From: Neostapfia colusana
Lineage: Eukaryota > Streptophyta > Magnoliopsida > Poales > Poaceae
Reading direction: 5' to 3'
DNA length: 64,000 nucleotides
NCBI GenBank assembly: GCA_030760725.1
Contig: JASWHV010000011.1
Span: 83,305,765-83,369,764, forward strand
Shown: positions 20,242 through 30,931 of the stretch, piece after piece
How the letters are laid out: each line of letters opens with the position of its first letter
Numbering within the stretch: the first letter of the stretch is position 1
Translations under genes and position numbers: made by a program
Notes under the pieces: model-generated
What the model was told of the DNA's origin: nothing
The model's database searches: none
Seen by the model: only the letters and a program-made list of their open reading frames with translations

Positions 20242-23200
20242 GAAGGCGCGCTCGTCACCTTCCTCCGGCACAATATCGACGTGTTTGCATGGCAGCCGTC
20301 ACAGATGCCGGGGATCCCCAGGAAGGTGATCGAGCACCACTTGAAAGTCTTCCCCGACGCCCGGCCGGTTCAACAGAAGCCCCGCAAGCAGTCCATCGAG
20401 CGGCAAAACTTCATCCGTGAAGAAGTCAAGAAGCCGCTGGACGCTGGCTTCATACGGGAAGTCCACCACCCCCGGTGGTTGGCGAATCCCGTCGTTGTCC
20501 CGAAGGCTGGCGGGAAGCTCCGGATGTGCATCGACTACACCAGTCTCAATAAGGCATGTCCTAAAGATCCATTCCCTCTCCCTAGAATAGATCAAATAGT
20601 AGACTTAACGTCAGGCTGTGATATGCTGTGCTTCCTAGACGCCTACTCGGGTTTCCATCAGATCCCCATGTCTAGGGAGGACGAGGAGCACACCTCCTTC
20701 ATCACAGTAGACGGCCTTTATTGCTATGTGTCTATGCCTTACGGCCTAAAGAATGCACTCCCCACCTTTGTGCGGGCAATGCACAAAACCTTTGGGGAGT
20801 TAATAAGAGACCTGGTTGAGGTGTATGTCGATGACATAGTTGTCAAGGTCAAGCAGGGTCCATCCCTGCTAGATAACCTAGCTTTAGTCTTTGACAAGTT
20901 GCGCTCTACGCGCACCAAGCTGAACCCAGATAAATGTGTGTTCGGCGTGTCCTCTGGGAAGCTCTTAGGGTTCCTGGTCTCGCCCCGAGGGATTGAGGCC
21001 AACCCAGAGAAGATCAAGGCCATCGACTTGATGCGGCCCCCTGCCCGCGTCAAGGATGTCCAGAAACTCACGGAATGTCTAGCCGCGCTGAGTCGGTTTA
21101 TACCGAGGCTAGCAGAGCGGGCACTCCCTTTCTTTAAGCTCCTGCACAAGTCAGGCCCTTTTGCCTGGACTGACGAAGCAGAAGAGGCTTTCCAGGAGTT
21201 GAAGCGACTCCTGACGACCCTACCAATCATGGTAGCCCCTGAGCCCGGAGAGCACCTGTTGCTCTACATCGCGGCGACAACTGAAGTAGTAAGTATGGTC
21301 CTCGTCGCAGAGCGGTCGGACCCCTCATCTTCACAACCTGCTCCGGTAGCAGAAGACAGATGCCAGGAGGCCCCGCAGGACCAAGATGGTCTCCTGGACC
21401 TCCAAGGCAACCTCCCGGAGGCCCAGGTCGGCCTCCCGGAGGTCCTGGGAAGTCTCCCGGACCTCCAAGATAAATCCCCGGGGGCCCTGCGGGACCCCCC
21501 GGGGGCCAAATGGGACCTCCCAGAGGTCCCCCAAGACCCCCCAGAGCTCCCGGACAATCGAGATAGCTTAAGGGCCTCCGGGTCCCAGCTCCCGGAGGCC
21601 CCCGTGGGTCCACCCACCTCCAGTGGGCCAGGGCCAATGGACGAGGACCTCCCAGGCCTGAGAAAGAGGGTTCGAACCGTCCAGAGGCCTGTCTACTACA
21701 TCAGCGAAGTACTTCATGATGCCAAGACAAGGTACCTGGAAGTCCACAAGCTGCTGTATGCGGTGCTCGTGGCCTCCAGAAAGCTCCGCCATTACTTCCA
21801 GGCCCACCGGGTCTCGGTAGTCACCTCGTATCCGCTGAAGACAATTCTTCACAGCCCCCATGCGACTGGCAACGTTGCTAAATGGGCGGCGGAGCAGGCG
21901 GAGTTTGAGCTGGACTTCCTCCCACGCCATGCAGTCAAGAGCCAAGCACTGGCTGACTTTGTGGCGGAGTGGACACCAACGGAGACTGGCCCAGGGGTCC
22001 ATGGGGGCGGAGAACCGGAGCACCAAGCTCCGGTCTTCACCGATCCCCACTGGACACTCTTCTTCGACGGCTCCTTGCGAAAGCAGGGGGCCGGTGCCGG
22101 CGTACTGCTCCTCATGCCATCGGGGGAACAGTTTGGGTATATGGTGCATCTCAATTTCAAGGCAACCAACAACATGGCGGAGTATGAAGCACTCATCTTT
22201 GGCCTGCAGACAGCCCTGTCTTTAGGCGCTCGCCAGTTGTTGGCACAGGGCGACTCCCAGCTGGTCATCAAGCAAGTCAAGGGCGAATGCTCCTGCAATG
22301 ACCCCCAGCTAGCTGCATATCTGCTTCACGTGCAGATGTTGGAGAAAGAATTCCTCGCCTTGGACCTGCACCACGTACCGCGCGCCGGTAATGTCGCAGC
22401 CGACGACCTTTCAACGAAGGCTTCCACCGGAGCCCCTGCGCCCGAAGGAGTCTTCGAGAGGACGTTGCTGCGGCCCACAGCCCGGCCCGCCGAGCCAGGC
22501 GAAGGGGGCTTGACCAGCACCTCGAAGCTGGCGGTCCCGGCGGCCCTACAACCATGGGCGCCGCCAAGGATCGTAAGCGTCACTGGGGACTCCGTGCAAC
22601 CCAGCGCTCAAGATCCAGAAGCTCAAGTCAGACCCGATGCATGGATCACAGAGATCCGGGACTACTTGAAGGACAATATCCTCCCTGATGAACATGCAAC
22701 CGCTGAACGGATTGTGCGTATGGCTAAGAGGTACGCGCTGGTAGAGGGGGATCTCTACCGGCGTGGCGCCAACCACATCCTATTGCGCTGTATAACCCAG
22801 GGGGAAGGCTGCGACTTGCTCGCTGAGATCCATGGAGGCGAATGTGGAAGTCATTCTTCCTCACGCACGCTTGTCGGTAAAGCCTTCCGGCATGGCTTCT
22901 ACTGGCCGACAGCACTCCAGGATGCCGTCAAGCTGGTCGAGAGCTGCAAGGCGTGCCAGTTCCACGCCAAGCAGATCCATACACCGGCTCAGGCGGTACA
23001 GATGATCCCGCCCTCGTGGCCGTTTGCCGTGTGGGGGCTGGACATCCTGGGACCATTTCCCAGAACCGTCGGGGGGTTCCGGTACCTCTATGTCGCTATC
23101 GACAAGTTCACCAAGTGGCCGGAAGCTACACCAGTTGTCACCATCAATAAACAATCCGCAGTAAAATTCATCAGGTCTATTGTCTGCCGGTTCGGGGTCC

Positions 23201-23877
23201 CAAACAGGATCATCACTGACAATGGGACCCAGTTCACCAGCGCAGCGTTCCAAGACTACTGCGAGGACCTTGGCATTCAGGTATGCTATGCCTCTGTCGC
23301 CCACCCGAAGAGCAATGGGCAAGTTGAGAGGGCCAATGCGGAGATTCTCCGGGGCCTCAAGACTCGTACCTTCGCCAGCCTGAAGAAACATGGTGCCAAT
23401 TGGGTAGATGAACTTCCGAGCACACTATGGGCTAACCGAACATCCCAGAGCCGGGCCACCGGGGAGACACCCTTCTTCATGGTGTATGGGGCTGAAGCTG
23501 TACTCCCCCCAGAAATCACCATGAAGTCTCACCGTGTCCGGGCTTACGACGAAGCCACGCAGGACAACCTCCGGCATGGAGAAATCGACCTCGTCGACGA
23601 GGTCCGATTACATGCGGCACTCCGTAACGCGCGGTACAGGCAGGCGCTTCGGCGCTACCACCAGAGGTCTGTGCGTGCCCGGGAGCTGCAGGAAGGTGAC
23701 CTGGTGTTGTGGCGCATACTTTCTCGCGAAGGGGCCCACAAACTCTCCCCTAGTTGGGAAGGCCCCTTCCGAGTCGCGAAAGTATGCCGCCCCGGGTGTG
23801 TGCGCCTGTCCACCAAGGATGGGGACCTGCTCCCGAACCCTTGGAACATAGAACACCTCCGTAAGTTCTACCCCTAA
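20242..23877 (+). CDS. pol: Pol of B1: RT, RNase H, second RNase H, integrase
   Basis: The frame is open from the codon after TAG 20239; the first ATG is 20281 (1,198 residues, used for numbering). RT has YVDD at 20824-20835 (residue about 182). Residues about 353-465 are a proline/leucine/aspartate-rich repeat linker. Gypsy RNase H starts near residue 470. A second RNase H of the archaeal/plant type (FFDGS near 590, MAEYEAL near 630, DSQLVIKQ near 657, DDLS near 705) is the mark of Tat elements. Integrase has a His/Cys zinc region near 850-895 and a complete catalytic triad D921, D980, E1016 (spacing 58 and 35). The C-terminus ends in NIEHLRKFYP. All catalytic residues I can place are present, so this pol looks functional if translated. 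It lacks its own start context and would be made as a polyprotein. Confidence 0.92.
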   Translation, partial: EGALVTFLRHNIDVFAWQPSQMPGIPRKVIEHHLKVFPDARPVQQKPRKQSIERQNFIREEVKKPLDAGFIREVHHPRWLANPVVVPKAGGKLRMCIDYTSLNKACPKDPFPLPRIDQIVDLTSGCDMLCFLDAYSGFHQIPMSREDEEHTSFITVDGLYCYVSMPYGLKNALPTFVRAMHKTFGELIRDLVEVYVDDIVVKVKQGPSLLDNLALVFDKLRSTRTKLNPDKCVFGVSSGKLLGFLVSPRGIEANPEKIKAIDLMRPPARVKDVQKLTECLAALSRFIPRLAERALPFFKLLHKSGPFAWTDEAEEAFQELKRLLTTLPIMVAPEPGEHLLLYIAATTEVVSMVLVAERSDPSSSQPAPVAEDRCQEAPQDQDGLLDLQGNLPEAQVGLPEVLGSLPDLQDKSPGALRDPPGAKWDLPEVPQDPPELPDNRDSLRASGSQLPEAPVGPPTSSGPGPMDEDLPGLRKRVRTVQRPVYYISEVLHDAKTRYLEVHKLLYAVLVASRKLRHYFQAHRVSVVTSYPLKTILHSPHATGNVAKWAAEQAEFELDFLPRHAVKSQALADFVAEWTPTETGPGVHGGGEPEHQAPVFTDPHWTLFFDGSLRKQGAGAGVLLLMPSGEQFGYMVHLNFKATNNMAEYEALIFGLQTALSLGARQLLAQGDSQLVIKQVKGECSCNDPQLAAYLLHVQMLEKEFLALDLHHVPRAGNVAADDLSTKASTGAPAPEGVFERTLLRPTARPAEPGEGGLTSTSKLAVPAALQPWAPPRIVSVTGDSVQPSAQDPEAQVRPDAWITEIRDYLKDNILPDEHATAERIVRMAKRYALVEGDLYRRGANHILLRCITQGEGCDLLAEIHGGECGSHSSSRTLVGKAFRHGFYWPTALQDAVKLVESCKACQFHAKQIHTPAQAVQMIPPSWPFAVWGLDILGPFPRTVGGFRYLYVAIDKFTKWPEATPVVTINKQSAVKFIRSIVCRFGVPNRIITDNGTQFTSAAFQDYCEDLGIQVCYASVAHPKSNGQVERANAEILRGLKTRTFASLKKHGANWVDELPSTLWANRTSQSRATGETPFFMVYGAEAVLPPEITMKSHRVRAYDEATQDNLRHGEIDLVDEVRLHAALRNARYRQALRRYHQRSVRARELQEGDLVLWRILSREGAHKLSPSWEGPFRVAKVCRPGCVRLSTKDGDLLPNPWNIEHLRKFYP
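21340..21672 (+). repeat. Repeat-built linker coding region in B1 pol
   Basis: A GC-rich stretch of degenerate short repeats, roughly 24 bp per unit, all in phase. It encodes runs such as LPEA..., LPEV..., LPDL..., DPPGA..., DLPEV between RT and the first RNase H. The remnants of E, F and C do not retain this part of pol, so its spread in the family cannot be judged here. Confidence 0.75.
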
Positions 23878-24716
23878 GAGCAAAAATAGGACAGTACTTT
23901 CTTTTTGTAAGGAACTCCATAGAGTCCAGGAGCAGCGCTCAGAGCAGCTAAACCCCAGGGGACGGTCCAGGACTACGTTCAGCTTTGCCTGGTTCCGACT
24001 CCAAGCGCGTAGAGTCTTGCTTCCCCTCTTAACGGGGTGGGTCGTGGCCTCCATGTTTAGCCTGCCTTCCTCCTATGGAAGGTTGTACGAAAAGAAGTCT
24101 GCCCTACTTTGCTCTTTCTTTGTACTCATTTAAATTGTGAATTGAGTTCTTTTTTATCGCCCTTGCAGTACATGGTTGCCATGTGCTCAGCTCCCCCTCT
24201 CTACAAGTCCCCAAACACCAAGCATATGGTTGGGGCTGTAAGTCAAATAAGACTATGAGATAAGGGAGGGGGAGCCCCCAAGGAGAATTACGTTTCCTCT
24301 ACCTGTGTGCAGGACTTCCAGGTTGCGGCAACGGGGACTGCATGAAGTAGGGGGAAAGGAGCTACCAACTACTTTGACCCAGGGCTAGAGGGGGCGGGAC
24401 CCGGGGGCCCCACGTGTCCAGCAGGCCCGGAACTCTCTCCTCCCTTGAGAAGGGCTCCGGGCTCGCCGCGTGGCAGGCGGAAACCGGACCTGCCCCCGCG
24501 GTGGGAGAGCTCCGAAAGCCCTGCGTGATCAACATGGCCGGGGCTCCCGTCTCCGCGGTAAAAGCAATCATCAAGTGAGCGCACGCTCTCACGACCCCGC
24601 GGCCGTTCGTGCTCCGGCAGCGGTCAATTCGGGACTTAGAGAAAGTGCGCGGATCGGAAGAGACGGAGGTCCCACCTCGGGCTCGCTATCTCCCCCGAGA
24701 TGGGCCCGGGGGCCAC
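23878..24716 (+). other. 3' untranslated region and polypurine tract of B1
   Basis: Non-coding. The part to about 24300 matches C (35004-35530) and B2 (41900-42700). The part 24380-24560 carries U3-like blocks with CACGTGTCC and CGCGTGG. The last about 150 bp (24565-24716) is nearly the same as in B2 (45330-45484), ending in GGGCCCGGGGGCCAC against the LTR; this is the likely polypurine tract. No antisense gene is present, unlike in B2 and C. Confidence 0.8.
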
Positions 24717-25814
24717 TGTCGGTACCTGAGATATGGGGTACCCCCGCGCACAGGGTAAAATGCCTAAGGTACTCGCCCTTCTCCGCAGGGAGAGCTCCGA
24801 AGGCGCCACGCGTCCGGCGGGGCCGGACCTCCCTCTCCTCAGAGGAGAGCTCCGGGCCCGCCACGTGGCATACAGAAGCCGGACCTCCCCCTTCGCGGGA
24901 GAGAGGTCCGAAGACCCCACGCGTCCAGCGGGGCCGGACCTCCCTCTCCGCAGAGGAGAGCTCCGGGCCCGCCACGTGGCATACAGAGGCTGGACCTCCC
25001 CCTCCGCTGGGAGAGGTCCGGAGGCTCCACGTGCCCCGCAGGCCGGACCCTTCTCCCCTCAGAGAAGGGCTCCGGACCCGCCACGTGGCCAGAAGAACGG
25101 TGCTGCCTGCCCCCGAGCGGTAGGCGGCGGGCGTAAAGGCGCCCCTCACCTTGCCCGTACAAGGTATTCAAGGCCCGCGTCTTCCCAAGACGCGGAAACG
25201 CAGAGCACGCGTCTGTCAGGTGCCGTTGCGCCCAGTCGCATCACAGACTGGCGCGCGGTGTCAGGACCTGCCAGCTAATAAACGCCGCGACAAGACATCC
25301 CATGCTGCCTGCGCCGTCATCAACCACTACGACTAGCATGCGGCATGGGCAGGGCGGCAAGATGAAGACTCAGAAGCCTTCGACCAGAGGCAACTACCGG
25401 CGTAACTACAGATACGGTAGATAACAAGCAATCTTCCCGGGACCACCTGTTGGGTCCCGGCTCCCCTTGTAAGCCGCCCGAGTTTTGGACTATAAAAGGC
25501 TCGGGCAGGCGTTGATAGCAAGGGTTCGCACTTTGCAACTCATACGCTAGCCATACACTCTCAAGCTGTAACTCACCCCCAAGCTCAGGCCTCCGGCCCT
25601 GAGCAGCAAGCAATACAGCGAGCTCCATAGCTCGCCGTGGACGTAGGGTTTTACGCTCTGGCGGCCTGAACCACGTAAAACTCGCCGTATCAAGCTCTCG
25701 CTAACTCGTCTATCCACGCAAGCTTTCCGCTAGGAGACTAGCCCCGCCGAAAAAAGAACCTCCGCGGGCTGCCCAGTGCAGGCCCGGGGGAAGTGTCGAT
25801 CGCACACTTCGACA
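24717..25814 (+). repeat. 3' LTR of B1 (1,098 bp)
   Basis: Same length and ends as the 5' LTR. It is followed directly by the duplicated target GGAGC (25815-25819), after which the sequence of F resumes. Confidence 0.94.
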
Positions 25815-25819
25815 GGAGC

Positions 25820-27190
25820 CGAGTGTACAATGGACGCACACTGTCTAGAGCGTGGGGAGGTGTTCATATAAATTAATGCGTAATTTAAATAAACACCTAA
25901 GTAAGCATGGTGAACTTACTGGGTAGCGTCGGAGCGCCTGTCTTCATGCAGAGCGGGTCATGCGTGGCTTCGTCGTACGCCGGACACGGGGGGACCCCCA
26001 TGGCTATATCAGGGGGAAGCATGGCTTCGGCCCCGCATACCATGTGGAAGGGTAGTTCCCGTGATCCGGCCCTGGGAAGTCCGGCTGGCCCTCGACATGG
26101 AGGAGCCGGTATCCCCCGACGGCTCTGGGTGCGCGTCTGCACCGGTTGTGTGGGTCTGCTTGGCGTGGATCTGGCACGCATTGCATCCCTAACCGGTTTG
26201 ACGGCGTCCAGGTGGCTCTCGGTCAGTAGGAGCCATGCCGGGTGGCTTAACCGACCAACGTGCGGGACGATGAGCGTTCCCAGCACTTGCCTCCTTGGAC
26301 TACTGCAAGCTAATCACAGCCTTCCTCCTGGGTTATGCACCGCAATAGGATGTCGTGGCGCCACGCCAGTAAAGAGCGTGTAGCACTTAGCCATCCGCAC
26401 CACTCGTTCAGCGGATGCACGTTCATCAGGAAGGATGTCCTTCAAGGAGTCCTGGACCTCCGTGGTCCATGCATCGGGACTACTTGAGCTTCTGGATCTT
26501 GAGCGCTGGGTTGCACGGAGTCCCCAGTGACTCTTATGATCCTTTGGCGGCATCCAGGGCCGCCGGGACTGCCTAGCTTCAAGGCACTGGTTCAGCCCCC
26601 TTCGCCCGGCTCGGCGGGCCGGGCTGTGGACCGCAGCAACGTCCTCTCGAAGACTCCTTCATGCGCAGGCCAATGGAGTCTTTCGTTGAGAGGTCGTCAG
26701 CTGTGGCCGTGCAAGCGCGCGGTACAAGGCGCAGGTCCAAGGCGAGGAATTTTTTCTCCAACATCCGCACGTGAAGCATATAAGCAGCTAGCTGTGGGTC
26801 ATTGCAGGGGCACTCACCCTTAACTTGCTTGATAACTAGCTGAGAGTCGCCCTGCGCCAACAACTGGCGAGCGCCCAGAGACAGGACTGTCTTTTAGGCG
26901 AAAGATGAGTGCTTCATACTCTGCCAAGTTGTTGGTTGCCTTGGAATTGAGACGCACCATGTACCCAGACTGCTCCCCCGATGGCATGAGAAGCAGTACG
27001 CCGGCACCGGCCCCCTGCTTTCGCGAGGAGCCGTCGAAGAAGAGCGTCCAGTGAGGCCCGGTGAAGACCGGAGCTCAGTACTTTGGTTCACCGTCTTCGC
27101 GGCCCCCTGGGTCAGCCTTCATTGGCGTCCACTCAGCCACGAAGTCAGCCAGTGCTTGGCTCTTGGCTGTCTGACGTGGTCGGGAGCTCA
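25820..27190 (-). pseudogene. pol: Pol remnants of F (second RNase H and residual integrase)
   Basis: Reading right to left, the end of gypsy RNase H (KSQALADF near 27160) leads into the second RNase H (27090-26600) with frameshifts. Next is the segment before integrase (about 26550-26400). A scrambled zinc region follows (26390-26150), then the late integrase segment (HMVCGAEAMLPP near 26050). The D,D-35-E core is missing. From 25910 to 25820 the sequence is AT-rich 3' region that continues at 16534 across B1. E has the same deletion points. Confidence 0.82.
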
Positions 27191-29760
27191 GCTTGAACAC
27201 CGCCGTCTTCGGGCTGTCTTCCGGCTTCAGAAGCTGGCAGTGAGTGCCAGCTCCGCCCTCCGGCTGCTCTGGCGCACTTGTCCGCCAGGCTGAAGGGCTC
27301 GGAGGCATCGCAGACCTCTCTGGTTGCAAGCCTCCCAAGCATCTTCTTGTCCAGGACACTGTCGAAGTGCCGCCACCACAGAAGCACTTTGAATATGCGG
27401 AATGGTGTTGCGTACCTGGGAGAACCGCTGGATGAAGGAGCGCAGCGACTCCCCAGGTTGTTGCTTGATGGCTTGGAGGTCATGCTCCGTGCCGGGACGG
27501 GTGTAGGAGCTGCCGAAGTTGGCGATGAACTGCCGGCAGAGCTCTCCCCAGGAAGTTATGGAACACTAAGGGAGGTTCATTAGCCAAGACCGGGCTGGGC
27601 CGGTCAAGGCGACGGGGAAGTAGTTTGGCCATGACGGCCTCATCCCCTCCTGCGGCAAGTACAGCGGTGGAGTAGATCTGGAGGAACCCCGCCGAGTTGA
27701 CGCTGCCGTCGTACTTCTCGGGCAGGTGCGGCCGAAACTTGCGCGGCCACCTCGTGAAGCGGAGGTGGGGCTCCAGGGCCGTACATCCTGCCCCTGTTGC
27801 TGCAGGTGTTGGTGCCGCGACCGCTTGGTTCGCCGCTGGCACAGTGTACCCCCCGGTATGGGCAAGACTGCGCCATAGACCGGGGGCGCCGTTTGCAGGA
27901 CATATGGCTGTGGCATATGCTGCGTGGCGTATGTCTGGGGCAGAGTTCGCATGGCGAAAGTCTGCGCCTCAGGCAGGGTTGAGGCAGTCGTCATGCTGAC
28001 GCCAGCCTCTTGGCTGCGACGCCTTTCTCGTCGCCGCTCGAGGAACATTCGGGCGTCTTGGCCCAGGTGGCATCGTTCCAGCTCAGTCCTCAGGTCCGTC
28101 GATGGAAGCCTGGTCGAGCTGGAATCCGCCGTCTGTCTGTCAACCGTTGGCGTGCGCGTCAGCGACACAGCCGGTTGGCCGGAGCGTCGTCTCCGCCGAA
28201 GTCAAGGGTTTGCGGCGGCGACGACAAGACGGTCTACCTCGCGAATCCACTGCTGGGTCACTGCCTGAGGCGCGTCCCCAGCAGGCGGATTGTGCAGTAG
28301 CGCTCTTGTTGCGGCTAGCGCACCCCCGCCGGGTACGCCCAGCGCTACTGAAGACCTGACACTGGTTGGAGCCTGCATTGCCGGGGTCGGCGCTGCCAGA
28401 GCCGGTTGCTGGCTCCCAGTGCAGGTACTGGTGCCGCGAACGCTTGGTTGCGCCTGGCACAGTGTACCCCGGTATGGGCAGGGTTGCGCCATAGGCCGGG
28501 GACACCGCTTGCAGAGCACATGGTTGTGGCTTATGCTGTGCGGCGTACGCCTGGAGCAGAGCTCGCGTAGCGAAGGTCTGCCCTCCAGGCTGGGTCGAGG
28601 CCGACGTCATGTTGTCGCCAGCCTCTTGAGTGCGACGCCTTTCTCGACGTCGCTCGAGGAACACTCGGGCATCTTGGCCCAAATGGCACCGTTCCAGCTC
28701 TGTCCTCAGGTCCGTCGACGGAAGCCTGGTGGAGCTGGAGTCCGCCGTCTGCTCGCCAACCATTGGCGTGCGCATCAGCGACACAGCCGGTTGGCCGGAG
28801 CGTCGTCCCCGCCGAAGTCGAGGGTTTGCGGCGGCGACGACGAGACGGTCTATCTCGCGAATCCACTGTTGGGTCGCTGCCTGAGGCGCGTCCCCAGCAG
28901 GCGGATTGTGCAGTAGCACTCTTGCTGCGGCTGGCACACCCCCGCCGGGTACGCCCAGCGCTACTGAAGACCTGACGCTGGTTGGAGCCTGCATTGCCGG
29001 GGTCGGCGCTGCCAGAGCCGGTTGCTGGCTCCCAGTGCAGGTACTGGTGCCGCGAACGCTTGGTTGCGCCTGACACAGGGTATCCCGGTATGGGCAAGGT
29101 TGCGCCATAGGCCGGGGACGCCGCTTGCAGAGCACATGGTTGCGGCTTATGCTGCGCGGCGTACGCCTGGGACAGAGTTCGCGTGGCGAAGGTCTGCCCT
29201 TCAGGCTGGGTCGAGGCCGACGTCATGTTGTCGCCAGCCTCTTGAGTGCGACGCCTTTCTCGACGTCGCTCAAGGAACACTCGGGCATCTTGGCCCAAGT
29301 GGCATCGCTCCAGCTCTGCCCTCAGGTCCGTTGACGGAAACCTGGTGGAGCTGGGGTCCACCGTCTGCCCGTCAACCGTTGGCGTGCGCATTAGCGACAC
29401 AGCCGGTTGTCCTGGGCGCCGTCCTCGCCAAAGTCGAGGGTTCGCGGCGGCGACGACGAGGCGGTCCACCTTGCGGACCCATTGCTGGGTCGCTGAATGG
29501 GGCGCATCCCCCGCAGGTGGGTTGCACAACAGTGCTCTTGCTGCAGCTAGCGCACCCCCATGGTGTACGCTCAGCGCTGCAGAAGATCTCACACTGGTCG
29601 GAGCCTGCATCGCCGGAGTCGGCGTTGCCGGAGTCGGCTGCTGGCTACCAGCTAGTGCCGACACACTCCGTCCTGAGTGTGTCGACATGTACTCCCCACT
29701 GGTCACGGTTCGCCGTGAACGCGGAGGGGGAGAGTTTGCCGCTGAAGGAAGCTTGGTCAT
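27190..29760 (-). pseudogene. gag: Broken gag of F with triplicated N-terminal block
   Basis: The start ATG is 29760-29758 (MTKLPS, as in the other copies). A 409-codon frame runs to 28531 across the first repeats. The N-terminal block is present three times (about 616-619 bp each). The single capsid core follows near 27850-27480, with frameshifts near 27630 and 27480. After SELFSLADKC-like sequence the gag breaks off near 27200 and RNase H sequence follows, exactly as in E. Zinc motif, protease and RT are absent. Confidence 0.87.
27802..29650 (-). repeat. Tandem triplication (about 616-619 bp units) in F gag
   Basis: Landmark GCAGGT(A/G)(C/T)TGGTGCCGCGA occurs at 27802, 28421 and 29037 on the plus strand, giving units of 619 and 616 bp. 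The join (…CACTGGGAGCCAGC on the minus strand) differs from the join of the E duplication. Units two and three look more alike than units one and two. Confidence 0.85.
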
Positions 29761-29797
29761 CTTCGTCGGTGGAAACTCGTCGCGCTAGGAGAAAAGC

Positions 29798-29815
29798 CCC
29801 CTACCTGGCGCGCCA
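29798..29815 (-). other. Primer binding site of F (tRNA-Arg type)
   Basis: On the minus strand it reads TGGCGCGCCAGGTAGGGG, two bases after the 5' LTR end. It is identical to B1 and B2. Confidence 0.87.
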
Positions 29816-29817
29816 AA

Positions 29818-30931
29818 TGTCGAAGTGTTCAGTCGATACTTCCCCCGGGCCTGCACTGGGCAGCCCGCGGAGGTTCTTTTTTCGGTGGGGCTAGTCTCTA
29901 GCGGAGAGCGTGTGCAGATGGACGAGTTAGTAAGAGCTTGACACGGCGAGTTTTACGTGGTTCAGGCCACCGGAGCGTAAAACCCTACGTTCACAGCGAG
30001 CTATGGAGCTCGCTGTATTTCTTGCTGCTCGGGGCCGGAGGCCTGAGCTTGGGGGTGAGTTACAGCTTGAGAGTGTATGGCTAGGGTATGAGTTGCCAAG
30101 TGCGAACCAACAGGGTTCGAACCCTTGCTATCATCGCCTACCCGAGTCTTTTATAGTCCAAGACTCGGGTGGCTTACAAGGGGGGCCCGGGACCCGACAG
30201 GTGGTCCCGGGGAGATTGTCTATTATCTACCATATCTGCAGTTATGCCGGTAGTTGTCTCTGGCGAAGTCTTCTGAGTCTTCGTCTTACAGCCCTGCCCA
30301 TGCCGCATGCTAGTCGTAGTGGTTGATGACGGCGGGGGCGGCATGGGATGTCTTGTCGCTGTGTTTATTGGCTGGCAGGCCCTGACACCGCGCGCCAATC
30401 TGTGATGCGACTGGGCGCAACGGCACCTGACAGAGGTGTGCTCCGCGTCTCCGCGTCTTGGGAAGGCGCGGGCCTTGAATACCTTGTACGGGCAAGGTAT
30501 GGGGCGTCTTTACGCCCGCTGCCTACCGCTCGGGGGCAGGCAGCGCTGTTCTGCTGGACACGTGGCGGGCCCGGAGCTCTCCTCTGAGGAGGGGGAGGTC
30601 CGGCCCCGCAGGACACGTGGAGCCTTCGGACCTCTCCCCCGCGGAGGGGGAGGTCCGGCTTCTGTCGGCCACGTGGCGGGTCCGGAGCTCTCCTCTAAGG
30701 AGGGGGAGGTCCGGCCCCGCGGGACATGTGGCACCTTCGGAGCTCTCCCCACGGAGGGGGGAGGTCTGGCTGCTGTAGGCCACGTGGCGAGCCCGGAGCT
30801 CTCCTCTGAGGGGATGGGAGGTCCGGCCCCACTGGACACGTGGCGCCTTCGGAGCTTTCCCTGCGGAGAAGGGCGAGACCCTTAGGCATTTTCCCCTGTG
30901 CGCGGGGGTACCCATATCGCGGGTACCGACA
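29818..30931 (-). repeat. 5' LTR of F (1,114 bp)
   Basis: It begins on the minus strand with TGTCGGTACC at 30931 and ends CACTTCGACA at 29818. A TATA box (minus CTATAAAAG) lies near 30150. It is flanked at the right by GTGCA (30932-30936), the duplicated target in E. Confidence 0.93.

Larger units (their letters stand above)
16540..25814 (+). mobile_element. B1: nearly intact autonomous-type Tat element (9.28 kb)
   Basis: Two 1,098-bp LTRs (16540-17637 and 24717-25814) are flanked by GGAGC on both sides (16535-16539 and 25815-25819). Inside are an Arg primer site, one gag-pro-pol frame with two stop codons, a 0.8-kb 3' region and a polypurine tract. The second RNase H, DGGAG-type protease and Arg primer place it in the Tat lineage (Ogre/RIRE2/Retand relatives). 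By my own eye count the LTRs differ at about 23 sites (about 2%), mostly transitions. It has the only complete pol among the Tat copies here, so its family could supply proteins for E, F and B2. Confidence 0.95.
14540..30931 (-). mobile_element. F: non-autonomous Tat-lineage element on minus strand, interrupted by B1
   Basis: Two minus-oriented Tat LTRs (14540-15853 and 29818-30931) are flanked by the same 5-bp GTGCA (14535-14539 and 30932-30936). Reading right to left: 5' LTR, Arg primer site, broken gag with a triplicated block, RNase H remnants, an integrase remnant, a 3' region, polypurine tract, 3' LTR. B1 lies in the 3' region. Without B1 and its duplicated target F is about 7.1 kb. It shares its internal deletion points with E, into whose pol it inserted. 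Confidence 0.93.

Noticed and set aside
21227..21637. A glycine/proline-rich minus ORF opposite the RT-RNase H linker
   Set aside because: It is the shadow of the in-phase GC-rich repeat on the coding strand.
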